NCBI GenBank assembly: GCA_963662155.1
Contig: OY759266.1
Location: forward strand, 57,589,010-57,653,009
Source of the DNA: Lamellibrachia columna
Lineage: Eukaryota > Annelida > Polychaeta > Sabellida > Siboglinidae
DNA: 64,000 bases
Direction of reading: 5' to 3'
The position numbers and the translations under genes were made by a program. Of the stretch, positions 24,634-36,010 are shown piece after piece. The notes below the pieces were generated by a model. The model was not told where the DNA came from, did no database searches, and was given only the letters and a program-made list of their open reading frames with translations. Each line of letters opens with the position of its first letter. Within the stretch, counting starts at the first letter, position 1.

Positions 24634-24925
24634 AAGAAGGCAGTAGAACCAGAGGACACACAGCAGCATTAGTTAAGGAACTGTGTAGGTTGGATATGAG
24701 AAAGTACTCTTTCTCACAGAGGGTGATAAATAAATGGAACAAACTGTCAAATGATTGTGTTAATGCTAGTAGTGTGAATATGTTTTAAAATAGAATTGAC
24801 AGATATCTGATAAGGGCGGGCTATGCATAGATGATAAAACTGTTGAACTCCGGATAAGCCAATGGCTTCCTTGTCCACTTGCCATCTGGAACTTGTTGTT
24901 TGGGATGGCAGTCTTGTTAAATCTA
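24634..24925 (+). pseudogene. CR1-like LINE C-terminus and 3' tail
   Basis: Encodes GHTAALVKELCRLDMRKYSF and INKWNKLSNDCVNAS, the end of the LINE ORF. The 3' tail (ataagccaatggcttccttg ... tcttgttaaat) follows. Confidence 0.85.
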
Positions 24926-25932
24926 CATAGGGCATACCAAACTGACTATCAGAATATGTTCACAACCATTCATCTCCAATAATCGTGTTAAACTTTGTGT
25001 TTCTCTGACAACTCCGTGGTGTTTTCCAAGAACAGCACTGTGCCATGAATGCTTACATAATTTAAAACAATAGTAGACAGAATTTGCCAGAGAGTGAACA
25101 TTGAAATGTGCAGGCAAGTAACACTATTATCTTGGGATACTAATGTCATGTGGTCACATTATGGTGAAGTTACCTTGTGTTGTATCGCTTGCATTCAGTG
25201 CAGGATTTTCTTTTTCCAACTATCAAATAGGGTGTTCTATTTCAGCTTTTCACAAGGGGTGCAGCTGTGCATCATAGTGCATCATCAGTAAGCTCCTACA
25301 ATCATCAGTTATGTTAAGTAATCCTGATCGTTATTTATTAGTGTAACTTGTGTAAGCAATAACATATTACTGTGCGTGTAACCTGGGCAATGTAATATTT
25401 CAGTACATAGCAAAGTCTGAGGTGGATACAATTATCATCAAGATCTATTTCCTCAGTCTATGCTTAACTTTCAGTGTTTTATAGGGCCTGGGTAATAGCT
25501 ACAGGTGGATCCTACCACTGTAAAGGCCCGATTACATCTAGCAGCAGTAATTACCACACAGTATTTGTGTAAAAATAACTTTGGTATCAAAACAGAGTGG
25601 AATACCACTTTGCCACTCTACTGTTCCATGTTACATGTAACTGACCATGTGCATTTTACCAACATACCAATGAACCATCACGAGAGGCCAAAACAAAAAA
25701 ATTAAGACAAAAGATCGTGAAAGAATGGCTGAAGACAGAGATGGGCGGCGTCGATTGCTCTCTGTCGTGTGTGTCTGATGGCACAGGGAGTGGGTAAGTA
25801 TGTAAACAGCAGCGTTCAATCTAGGATCTTGGAAAACTGGGCCAATGGCCCATCCAGGTTGTAAAAGGGGACCATTTTTTGGACAACATTGCACTAATGG
25901 TGCGGCATGCCAGTGATTGGTTGCAGATCAAT
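24926..25932. other. no recognised feature
   Basis: AT-rich intergenic sequence; the short ORFs have no family signature. Confidence 0.5.
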
Positions 25933-26103
25933 TACAGTACAAGTAGGACCCCTCCAAGCAGCCACCCTCAAAAAAGGTCACTCTATCACAGCCTTTTTTG
26001 CAAGATCTGCACACCTGTAGATGATCTGACTAACCTCTGTCATCAGGCCACCCTTTAATCAGGTTACTTTATCTCAGTCTCTCTTTAGAGGGGTTCTACT
26101 GTA
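25933..26103. mobile_element. pogo-like MITE, about 170 bp
   Basis: The left end TACAGTA...ggacccctcc and the inverted right end tacagtagaacccctctaaa form short terminal inverted repeats with TA flanks. Confidence 0.65.
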
Positions 26104-27798
26104 TATGTGAAACATTTTACAACTTGAAAATAACACAAACTATATCCAAATGGTTTCATGTGATATCTGTGTGAATTACATCAGGTTCTGGTTGCCTTTA
26201 ATCATGCAAATCATATAAATCCAAAGCCATATATACCAGCATGAGTCCCAACATGGCACTTGAGTAATAATAGAAATTAATTCAATTTTATTCAACATCA
26301 TTATTTTTTAACCATTGCGAGTAAAGAGTTATAAAATGTAATCTGAAATTAAATGTAAAATTACAGAACTCATTTTATATCCACGGTGAAAGGCATAAAA
26401 TATAACTAATTAAAAATGCAAGCAAATTCGTTTATACTGGTTGGGGCAATTTTTGCTATACTAAAATAAAGAGAATATGCCATTTAAAAAAATGAAGAAA
26501 CCAAGAGATTGATATTATAACAATAATTTTATAAGTTGAATGCTAAGAAATTGTTAGAAAAACCGTTTGCTGAGTTTTTGATTGTTGTTCATCGTTGTTT
26601 CATCGTATTTTTGACTGGCACCTTTCTGGTGACCCCACCTAGTGGATAATCTCTTACCTAACGAACTGGCATGGAATCAGCCAATAATGGCAGAGATACA
26701 TCGGCTGGAATAAAGATGTTTCGTTTGCTGTGGTGTCTTGGCTATTCTGCACAAAATTACAGGATAGCTCCAAAACAGTTGAACAAGTGGAGGGGTATTC
26801 ATGTCAATTAATGTAGAATTACATTTTGTTAGGGCGTGTCAACTAATTTTTTGCATGCCAAATGCCACATTTACTTATGTGATTTGGTTGCGCCAGTTTT
26901 TAAAATATTGCATCAGTGACACAAAGATTGAACCCTGAACTTTTTCGCTTTGAAGGTTTTTATTCAGCATGACAACTTAATTGAGGTTTATTTTATTAAA
27001 ATGCCATATTTGCATCATGATTTGAAACCCCAGGTCACATACTTTTCTAGATATAATTTTCTGAAGATTTCAAATTCAACAAAATTTTCTGAATTATGGC
27101 ACCTACTAGTACCTCTTGTTCTCTTCTCCTTCGAACGGTTAGGTACATCCCTCTATACAGCGAGATAAAAACCACCACAAAATGACCACATTATGTTACG
27201 TATTACCTCGGCACAATATCCTAAATTGACTTTGAAGAATAACTATCCAGATATTTGTATCATGTGTGAGATCTCTTCTTCCCTGGACACAGGCATCAGG
27301 AGTACTAAAACTTCTAGTAGAAGGGAGAGCTTTACAACTTTTATTGCCTCAACTGAAACACATATGTAAATTGTCAACTTCTTTCCCATATACCTGGTGC
27401 TACCGACACCTACCACGGTAAGCAAGATGGCAAGTTGTACCAATGGAATGGCTGGGTTGGTCACCACAGCCTTTGTGTCACTCCCCACCTTTTACATAGA
27501 AAATGGCACCAAAATTGGGGTATATTTAATTACAACAGGAATACAACTGTCACTTGAAATTAATTCAATGATAAATCAATGATACAATTTTAGTCCTAGA
27601 TTTCAAATTGATCAAAAACTAATATTTGACAAATTTGCATCAACAAAAAAGTGCAATCTTCACTATTCTTAGGACAAATTTAATATACATTTTTAATATA
27701 ATTATTTTGTTGTGAATAGAGTGCATAATATCTCAAATGGATGCTAAAAATCAGTGTCTGTCATGAATGTGGAAGTCAACAATGCAGTTGCCTGTACT
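26104..27798. other. no recognised feature
   Basis: AT-rich; short ORFs only. I see no repeat array, RNA gene or coding signature. Confidence 0.5.
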
Positions 27799-28014
27799 CG
27801 TAATGCTGTTATAGTGTTAATGGGCAATGAAGAATCAAAACGAAAGTGAAAGGACTGCATTTCCTGTTCGTTTTCATGAACTAAGCCAAGGTGAAAACAG
27901 TCATCTTGAATTGATTAACTCAGTCGGGGAGCACACAAAAAACGAACAGGATATGCAGTCCTTTCACTTTCGTTTTGATTCTTCATTGCCCATTAACACT
28001 ATAACAGCGTTACG
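27799..28014. repeat. long hairpin (fold-back) with 76-bp arms
   Basis: 27,799-27,874 is the reverse complement of 27,939-28,014 with 2 mismatches in 76 by eye, and the loop is 64 bases. The arms begin cgtaatgctgttatagtgtt and cgtaacgctgttatagtgtt. It may be a fold-back transposon or MITE. A transcript would make a long double-stranded RNA. Confidence 0.92.
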
Positions 28015-28574
28015 TGAACCCTAAAAAGTTAAAGCTCCGATTTTTTCTGTTCCCGGTGGTCAAAACAGTTTCAATTTATAACAGTTCTAAAAATCAAGGT
28101 AGTTTTGCCAGCACGGTAATTGTGAAGCAAGCCAGTATCACTGACACTGTCAGTGACAGTGTCATTGACATTGTGAAGCCGCGCCGTGACCATATTCATA
28201 TAACAGGTGCAGTTTGTTGAACGACAATCGTTAATGAATGTTTGACTTACTCACCGCCCATAAGCACACGATGTTAAACAACACTTTTCATAAGCACACG
28301 ATGTTAACTAACACTTGAGAATCAACTCGCATAACAACGAACTTCCGTATGTCACTGTCTAAGCTCAATTATCCAGGCTCCGCGTTGTGGCGCCACCGTT
28401 TGTCGCACACATCTTCGCCTGGACGCAGAGTGGGGTTTTCATTGTGACTGATATTATGTGCACCCAGAATCTGGGCGCACACATAAGTAGCTAATTAAGA
28501 TCTCTTCCGGACATTTATATGTCAATAATGCTGCTGATTGGCTACTGCCGCTTCACCTGGTAATGCCTACAGAA

Positions 28575-28815
28575 ATGGAGTCATTACGAGTCGCACATGC
28601 TATCGACAGAGCAAGAGTCTTTAAATTTAGAGTTTGCACTGAAAGAAAATAGTTTGTCTGCATCCAGAACATTGCTGATGGGTGTGATGTGATGGGAATA
28701 CTTCCTACAGGGTACGGAAAAACCCTCATATACACAATTCTCCCTCGTGTCCTTGATACGTCACACGACAAGCATCTCGGTCGACACATGGTGTTGGTCA
28801 TCTCACCTTACGACG
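28575..28815 (+). pseudogene. RecQ-like helicase exon with one stop
   Basis: The frame from ATG at 28,575 reads MESLRVAHAIDRARVFKFRV, then an in-frame TAG, then CDVMGILPTGYGKTLIYTIL and HMVLVISPYDG. The LPTGYGKT segment is helicase motif I (Walker A) in the RecQ style, and VLVISP matches motif Ia. The exon ends at a donor-like g|gtaac at 28,816. No further helicase exons are visible in the window, so it looks like a fragment carried by a repeat or a decayed gene copy. It is too interrupted to appear as a long ORF. Confidence 0.7.
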
Positions 28816-28819
28816 GTAA

Positions 28820-29500
28820 CAGTCAAAACATGTATCTGCGGCCAGACTCTTCCTAGGCTCATTCACGAAGCCGAGCGGGAGTCTGATAAGCGAGACTAGT
28901 CACGGTCAATAAATATACTCTCGTGTCAATGTATAAATTGTTCACATCCAAACATGCAGATCAGACAAGAGAAAGATAATTGTTTTGGTCAATAATTATG
29001 GTAGATATACGATGTATAACATATGTACTAATAAAGACCTTGCTACAGTAAAGTGTTTCGCTATGCCGCTCCTCTCCACGAGGAACGAGATTACACATAA
29101 ACTTCCTTTTCCGGCCTCCATTGGCGAACCTAAACATGGTTTGTAAATTTTGTGGTTGAAATCGTCGTTCATCTTAATGATTAAACCCTGAATCTGTTGT
29201 TTATGCCATTGCTGTGGTACTGCAACTCCATATATGTCCGTTGTGACTTATTTAATGCTATCCGTTTTGTGTGAAAGTCAAATAAAGTGTTTTTTGTATA
29301 GCACCATAACTGTTTCACTGTAACGTATTACTTGCCGATACATTACTAGCTATACATGCACGTACTATCGTATGTTATAGTGCTCACGCATCGTATCACT
29401 GGAAGCGTTTTTGAATTAAATGTTGACAGCTTTAGCCTGGTTATTGGATTTTTTATTTCATGGATGTCTGAAGTCACAACCTGTGCAGTGTGAATTATAT
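28820..29500. other. no recognised feature
   Basis: Sequence right of the helicase fragment; no further coding signature found. Confidence 0.45.
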
Positions 29501-29539
29501 ATGGAAACTATCTGAACTGATGCATCCTCGATGATTCTT

Positions 29540-30063
29540 TGCATGATATGTGTGTTGGGGAGGGGTGGGAAGACATGATATGTGTATGGGGGAGGGGTGG
29601 GAACACGGGCAACTGAATCAGCTTGAGCCCCTGTTACCCCATGGGCCATGTTACCGGAAGTGAGGTGCTTGTTGGGTAGTGAGGTGCAAAATCCCTTGGT
29701 AGCCAAATAGTCTACCCAACAAGCACCTCACTTCCGATAACATTGTCACGTTACTGTATGCTGTGCGGTGTTATTTCTGTGCGTACCGTCGTTAACGTAC
29801 CACTTTTCATAAGAAATCCATATATGTTTTTAATGACAAGTAGGTATAGTGAAAGTTTATTCATTGGGACATTTGTGTAAGGTCATAGTATTCGGATTAC
29901 GCATCGCAACGCCGAGATACGGATGTTGAAAGGTGAGTGGGGTCATTCCTAGTTGCATACCCTTATATATATATATATATCAGTTACAGGGGCTCAAGCT
30001 GATTCAGTTGCCCGTGGGTGGGAAGACATGATATATGTGTGGGGGAGGGGTGGGAAGACATGA
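29540..30063. repeat. about 33-bp G-rich repeat broken by a MITE
   Basis: Units of gggtgggaagacatgatatg plus tgtatgggggagg lie on both sides of the MITE at 29,604-30,016, about four units in all. Confidence 0.8.
29604..30016. mobile_element. hAT-type MITE, 413 bp, exact 8-bp target duplication
   Basis: The terminal inverted repeat starts CACGGGCAACTGAATCAGCT and is about 35 bp long. Both sides carry GGTGGGAA (29,596-29,603 and 30,017-30,024), an exact 8-bp duplication as made by hAT transposases. A second inverted repeat of about 33 bp (gaagtgaggtgcttgttggg at about 29,656 and its complement at about 29,713) lies inside. Near-identical ends suggest a young insertion. Confidence 0.9.
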
Positions 30064-30212
30064 TATAATTGTCACTGTTAATGGACATTCATATATTATG
30101 CATGGATATTAAGACTATTATTTTGATGCTTATTTGCAACATTTAGTACTTGGGAAAATAAACTAATAGTTGATGATAACTTACTGACGTGTCACGATTG
30201 TACATGGACGCA

Positions 30213-31506
30213 CAGGGTTAGAATTTAGCCTAAAATTAGTGGGGGCCAGCAGGGCCCCTACTTGCCAAAATCTAGGGGCCCTTCACCAAAAGTGGAGGCC
30301 AAGAAATAGTTGCATGAAAAAGCCATACTGTAAGTTTGTTCAACAAAATTGTTTATTTTGTACACAACGCATGTGTGGCGAATGTGGCTTTGCGGCAGCC
30401 TGATTAATAATTATCATATACGTAAAAAGACCTGACATTCCTTGCATATCACACATCCACATAAATTATTTGTATGGCTGCCTGTTCATCGCAAGAGCAT
30501 GCGCTGTAACAAACAACTTCTTCAGACGTGCAGCATTTGTAGCATCAATGCTTTGCAGTGCTTGTTCTGCTTTTGATGTCCCTAGGCATATAGAAAAAAT
30601 CTGCAATTTATTTAGTTGCAAGCATATTAAAATTATGTTTTTGAAATAATTTTAGTCAAAACATCACTGAATTATATATATATATATATATTAACCTAGG
30701 TGTCGTATGAAATTGGAACGTACACAACTAGATTGAGGTTATAATTCCTTGCTAAAAAGGTCTATCTGCAGCAGATATGGAAAAGTAATAACTGTCATTC
30801 TTTTCAAAAGTATATGCTCTATGCAGGCATGCTGTTTGGGGTTGAAACCTTATAAGTAATATAACATGAACATTTTGATCTTGTGCCGATCTCTCAGACT
30901 ACAAAATATACATCAGGCGTTATCCGCTAGGTTACATCTGCATAGCGTTTTTTCGTAAATGTTTTGAAAAATTCTTTTACCTTTAAAACATTTTGATTTA
31001 GTTTTGTTGTCTTCTTCTGCTGTCTGCCTTTTCAAAATGTTGTCCCCGCCAGTTATATACTTGAGAATGTTGGCCGTTATGATCGAAGAAATCAAATACG
31101 CTTTCCCGCAATTTTCAAGTCTTGGCCGGGCTATTTCATAATCTGTCAACCAGTAGCGCACGAACATCCCCCTGGCGAATACTGCGATGACTAAGATTAA
31201 TGCTTTGTTTTTTGACTAATTGCGTGGTCTTATACAATGTGTGTTTGGATAACGACGGATGGAACTTCCAGATGTTCGTTCGTGTTGGCTAGGGTGGAGA
31301 AATGAAGTAGGATAGGTCGGTAGCGGTAGTGCCTCGTAAAATATGAAACTGCATATGTTTTGTGCCTTTGAGATACAACGATATCGTCGTATTTATAACG
31401 CAAAATTCTGGGAGCCAGACGGGCTCCAAGAGTTGGAATTTTTGGGGACTCGACAGTAAATTTAGGGGCCAGCGGGCCCAAGGGCCCCCGCTAAATTCGA
31501 ACCCTG
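30213..31506. mobile_element. hAT-like non-autonomous element, about 1.29 kb
   Basis: The left end CAGGGTTAGAATTTAGC and the inverted right end CAGGGTTCGAATTTAGC are terminal inverted repeats, followed inside by gggggcc-rich arms (ggggccagcagggcccct). No transposase is recognisable. The 8-bp flanks do not match cleanly (tggacgca, gcgcacat). Confidence 0.75.
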
Positions 31507-31754
31507 GCGCACATACGCTACATTTGCAAAAATTAAATGATACTCGGCATCATTTTTGAAGCGAGCAATTGCTCGCGCAAATTAATAATCTAGGGAGCAA
31601 TTTATCGCTCGCGTCAATTGCTAAATTTGCTCGCTGCCTGCAAGTGTTCGTCTTGACAAGGAGTTTCTTGAGTATTAGATTCACTAGGAAAGTCTACTCT
31701 CTTTCTAACGAAGTGTTCGGACTCCAATAGTCAGAGTTCATGTATCATCCGTCA

Positions 31755-32425
31755 CCGGGGATGGTGATCGCAGCCCGCTGCACCAAGATTGCAAAAACGC
31801 CATTGAAGCCACGATGTGCTGGCCGCGCGGTTTATAAAGAAGTTATCAAATGGGTGGACCAGCGTCAATGTGTATTATCTTTAATTGTCGCATACTGTTG
31901 TATGACGAACTGAATAAAATACATGTATACATGTACAGTTATGGAATAGATAAGGAATCAACAATATTTCGTTACGATCTGATTGACCAACTAGGCTGTA
32001 ATGGCAATCGAAAATAATAACCTGGATCCGAGCTACCGAACACGCATATGAGTTGACAAGGAGGGTAAAAGATGTTTAAACATTGAAAACGACAATTTTA
32101 ATAATTATTCCACTTTATCTTTCAACCGCTCTGAATTCACAACGCACATCTCTGGTACCACTTAACATCGATTCACTGTTTCATGTGCGGTTGACGAATT
32201 CATATTTTGCCCGCCGAGTTTGAGTTGTGCGTTTGGCATTATGATGCAATGGAAGTATGCCATTTCACCCCAGTTTATATTGGCGTTCCCTACTAAGCTG
32301 CATTTATGACTATACATTTGATTCTTATACATGGCGTATTTGTGAATCTCATTGCAATTTTCAAACTGCCTAAGCGAAGTTGCACACCAGTGGCAGTGCC
32401 GCATCGTGGTCACCACCACGGGGCA
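31755..32425. mobile_element. second, diverged copy of the 3,041-4,016 element interior
   Basis: Ordered similarity to 3,150-3,800: gttatggaatagat, aatcgaaaataataacctgg, atctttcaacc, accacttaacatcgatt, gacgaattc, gccatttcaccc and gcgtatttgtgaatctc all occur in the same order. Clear terminal repeats were not found. It lies upstream of RPS24 exon 2, so in its first intron or promoter region. Confidence 0.8.
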
Positions 32426-32956
32426 TGGACACAGCACACTGCTACTGCACTGGCCTTGCCTAGGCTACGCCTATGGTGATCGATGACATGTTGCAATTCA
32501 AAACTGTTTCATCAATTACCATGAATGGGGTTTACTAAAGCAAGCATTGTACAAAAGTCATAGAGCCAGCAAGTACCAATTAAAATTTCATGGCGACAAT
32601 GACAGAATCCGAATGGGAAATGGTGGTGCCACCACACAGTACAAATTGCTCGCCTAAATTAGTTTGGCATATTTATGTTGTTTTCATACATGAAGCCGTT
32701 ATTTAGTTAATTAATGATATATTTTTAATTAATCATTTGTTTAATTATTTTTATATACTTTTTATGACATTTTATTCAGTCGTGTACGAACTGGCATAAG
32801 CATGATTGACTTCATGTCTGCAATGTAAAAATACACCTAATAATAAATAATAAGTTCTTTATGTTTGTGCTGTTGGGTCAAGTTGCCTCAGCGTTGTTCA
32901 TTACTTGCTGTGTTCTGCATGATTGGACATTACAAAAGTCACACTTTATTCTTCAG
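32426..32956. other. RPS24 upstream or first intron; ATG exon not found
   Basis: In other animals RPS24 exon 1 carries only the start codon. I could not pick a convincing ATG followed by a donor here, so the promoter and first exon remain unplaced. Confidence 0.4.
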
Positions 32957-33025
32957 GGTGACGGCACCACTACAGTGCGAACTCGCAAGTTCCTTACCAA
33001 TCGCCTGCTATGCAGAAAGCAGATG
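32957..33025 (+). CDS. RPS24: RPS24 exon 2
   Basis: Acceptor cttcag| and donor |gtaagt. Encodes [15 protein letters not shown] and the rest up to RKQM. Starts in phase 0, as expected right after a Met-only exon. Confidence 0.94.
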
Positions 33026-36010
33026 GTAAGTCATTTACTTGAGGTTGCTGTATGATGTTTGCAGGGCTACTACATGTTGCATCCTATGTATACATCATCT
33101 GTCAACTGATTAAACACCCTTGCAGCATATTTTTTGTGGTTCAAATTGTTTATAGATCGGTGGTTTTTGTAATTTGTCAGCAAGCTAATTTAAACCAATT
33201 TCTTTGTACTTTTTTATTATGTAACTAGTGTTGCCAAGGTTGTGCCTCCCTAACAAGATCTAAACAGCAAACAATGTCTAGCTCACCAGGATGCAATAAC
33301 AACGGTTACAGCTGAAGTTTTATTTTTCATAAAAATGCAGTGTATATAGCACCAGGTTGTGTTCAATTGTAATTAGTTACAGTTAATGACATTTGTAATT
33401 TATTTTTTTAGAACAATAACAATGTTTTTACAGCATGAATGCATCAATGAAATGAGTAGTAATAGTAGATGCAATCTTTTATTTTAAAAAGGTGTATTCA
33501 ACCTATGAACTTTTTGCAATTGATCCTTTATGAAGCATAATTGTTTTTTGAAGAGCTATAATTGTGATTGAATTTTTGAAGTGTTGGCTGTATTGTTTAT
33601 GTGTGTGATTTATTTGTGGTTAAAATGCTGAAAGTTGAAACAATCTAAGCTTCTTGTGGATTATATCATTCTGTCACTGCTAGTATCATGCTAGCAGTGA
33701 CAGTGATAAAGTACTCAGTTGCTATTTCCTGTGTAAGGAATTAAAATAACTACATTATATGTGGTTAATTTCAGTCATAACTTTTACTAGAGAAGTTTCT
33801 TCTAAGGTCTAACTGTAAAAAACAACATTTTATGTCGCAGTGAATCAGACAAAGAGCATCTTATCAGTTGTATGTATTTTATTGTTCTTGTGTGCAGGTG
33901 GTGGATGTATTTTATTGTTGTTGTGTGCAGGTGGTGGATGTGTTCCACACGGGACGGGCCACCGTGCCCAAGACAGAAGTGCGTGAGAAGCTCTCACAGA
34001 TGTACAAGACTACTCCAGATGTTGTCTTCTGCTTTGGCTTCCGCACACAGTTTGGTGGTGGCAGGACAACTGGGTTTGCCCTCATCTACGACACCTTGGA
34101 CTTCGCTAAGAAATTAGAGCCCAAGTACAGGCTCCAGAGGGTATGTCCGTAAATGTCTCTGTCTATGGGACTGGTCAGCATTTTTAATCTGGGATTTATA
34201 TAAAACAGAACTACTGAAAATATTATTGGAATTACCTGAAAACAGCATTACAGTACGCATATAGAAATACCATGGAAATAGTCAGTTATTTAAAACTGCT
34301 CAGTCTGCCATCGCCTATGTGAAAACGTGATCTACATGTACAAACCTGCCACAGGAAGAATCCAAACACTAGAGGGAACGTATCTGCTGGACTAAACAGT
34401 GGCCCCCTACAAATGCATTGAAACTGGATTCGTTTGAGAAGTCCAGTGGCCAACTGGCCATCGACACTGAAGACAATATGCCTGACAGCTTGTAGAGTTG
34501 TATGCATGCTTGTGTGTTAGTATTTTAGCTAATGAGAATTATTTCTGAATGAGTGATCTAGTTTTAGGGATAAGTGGTACTCGGTGATGATACAAGTTTG
34601 CAGTTAGTCTCTCTTTTGAAGCTGTTGCTTAACTTGAACCTGTTGTCTGCAGCATGGCCTGTACGAAAAGCCGAAGAGCTCGAGGAAACAGAGGAAGGAT
34701 CGTAAGAACAGGATGAAGAAGGTGCGCGGCACGAAGAAGTCAAAAGTAGGAGCTGCTGGCAAGAAGGTGAGTGTGTGATCCTGTAACTAGGCCCCATTGA
34801 TGCTTTCTTCAATTCGTGAATATCTATATTCAAACCTCTGACGTCTTCACAAGGCTATTGCATGTAAATGAAATGCTTAATGGTACAGGTTCTGATCATT
34901 TGTGTTGTGATATAGTGTAAACTGCAGCTGTTTTAACATCATCACCACCCAGAGGTATTTCAGCGAACCACGTTGTTTTATATTGACTTTTATGTTTATG
35001 AATATCAACTAGCTGTTCAGTACAATGGCAAACAGCTGTCAGCCATTTTTAATACCTTTTATTGGGATTGGGTATTCATGTGATGGCATGTCGTTAACAC
35101 TCGTAAAGTTATGTTCCTCCACAAACATGATATTCGCCCCAAAACATTAAAATGAAATTGAGAATTGTCGAAGCAAAACACATTTGAGTGGTGAAGAGTG
35201 GTTAGCATACATGTAGTTTGTTCATATAACATTATTTTACGATTAAACATGGACAGAAGCTAAAAGAGTATTTACAAATTTACTATTTATTGCTAATTTT
35301 ATTTGGTGACAGAAATTAAATAGATATTAAATGTTGAACTGTTGATTTGTCCACAGCGCTAAGTGTTGCGGTAAGCACAGCAGTGTTGCTTTTGGAGAAC
35401 CCTTCTAGACTAGTACAGGTTGTTGTTGACTGTTGCTGCTGAAAGGAAGCATCTTGACCCCTTATGTATCAGTAGAGTGTTGGCTGTTATGCATTAGTGG
35501 GAAATGTTGACTGTACCCTTCAGTGGTTGCTGGATTCTGTAACAACTTGCACCCATGTCACCTTCAACTTGCACCCGTGTCACCTTCAATAATTATTTAT
35601 CTGAATCCGTGTTTTGTAATTGGCGTGTCTAAGCATGCTGTTGTGAACAGTGCCCATGTTTTTCTCTGATCCTCCTCGTTTGCCATTTGCATGAAAATGT
35701 CACTACAGTGTGAACAACTAATTCAGGCAGCATGAACAGATTATTTCATGTCTTACAGTAACAGTACATATAATTTTCAAAATGCTGGTCAAGTTACCTG
35801 TAGCTCAAAAAGGGAACTAGATCTACTGTGTCGGTTGATAAATTGATTTTGTGTCAACAAATTTGTGTAGAAAAGTAGTGCATACACAAAAAGATTGCTG
35901 TTGTTGATATTTATCTTTGTTTTCTGTTCTGTTTCAGTAAATCGTGCAATGGCAGAAGACCAGTTGTGTGTGTCAGTGTATATCGATTACAAATAAATAG
36001 GTTGCACATC
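32957..36010 (+). CDS. RPS24: ribosomal protein eS24 gene (exon 1 not located)
   Basis: Small-subunit ribosomal protein eS24. Coding exons: 32,957-33,025 (23 codons), 33,931-34,140 (70) and 34,653-34,766 (38), then an optional 14-nt exon at 35,357-35,370 and a terminal exon from 35,938. All introns are phase 0 with GT-AG borders. The protein contains [53 protein letters not shown] and [12 protein letters not shown], all diagnostic of eS24. With Met from the unseen exon 1 the length is 132 residues, or 133 with the microexon, as in other animals. A poly(A) signal aataaa lies at 35,992. The first exon, expected to hold only ATG, is not identified. Confidence 0.96.
33671..33703. repeat. hairpin in RPS24 intron 2
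   Basis: ctgtcactgctag and ctagcagtgacag are perfect 13-base arms around a 7-base loop; atca/tgat outside can pair too. Confidence 0.8.
33931..34140 (+). CDS. RPS24: RPS24 exon 3, with a duplicated acceptor
   Basis: Encodes [17 protein letters not shown] through EPKYRLQR, the core of eS24. The acceptor ttgtgtgcag| at 33,930 has a copy 33 bases upstream (|33,898), because gtattttattgttsttgtgt plus gcaggtggtggat is duplicated. Using the upstream site adds 11 codons in frame without a stop. Conservation favours 33,931. Donor |gtatgt. Confidence 0.94.
34653..34766 (+). CDS. RPS24: RPS24 exon 4
   Basis: Encodes [20 protein letters not shown] through VGAAGKK, the basic C-terminal tail. Acceptor gtctgcag|, donor |gtgagt, phase 0 at both ends. 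Confidence 0.95.
35357..35370 (+). CDS. RPS24: RPS24 candidate 14-nt microexon
   Basis: The sequence gtccacag|CGCTAAGTGTTGCG|gtaagc has both splice sites in 14 bases. Included, it gives a C-terminus GKK-Arg-stop; skipped, the stop comes from the TAA that opens the terminal exon. Human RPS24 is known for alternatively spliced microexons at the same place, which change only the last residues. Confidence 0.65.

Larger units (their letters stand above)
17765..24925 (+). mobile_element. CR1-like LINE, 5' truncated, with three nested insertions
   Basis: One LINE reading frame can be followed in four blocks: about 17,815-18,099, 21,750-22,302, 23,856-24,235 and 24,634-24,830. The blocks fit end to end in the order of a Jockey/CR1-type reverse transcriptase. 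Between them lie an RTE LINE, an unclassified insert and a hAT MITE. The 3' tail (24,845-24,922) recurs at 62,503-62,580. Stops and frameshifts show that it is dead. Confidence 0.85.

Noticed and set aside
34577..34652. Box C/D snoRNA in RPS24 intron 3
   Set aside because: A tgatga box is present at about 34,584, but no D box at the right distance and no closing stem.
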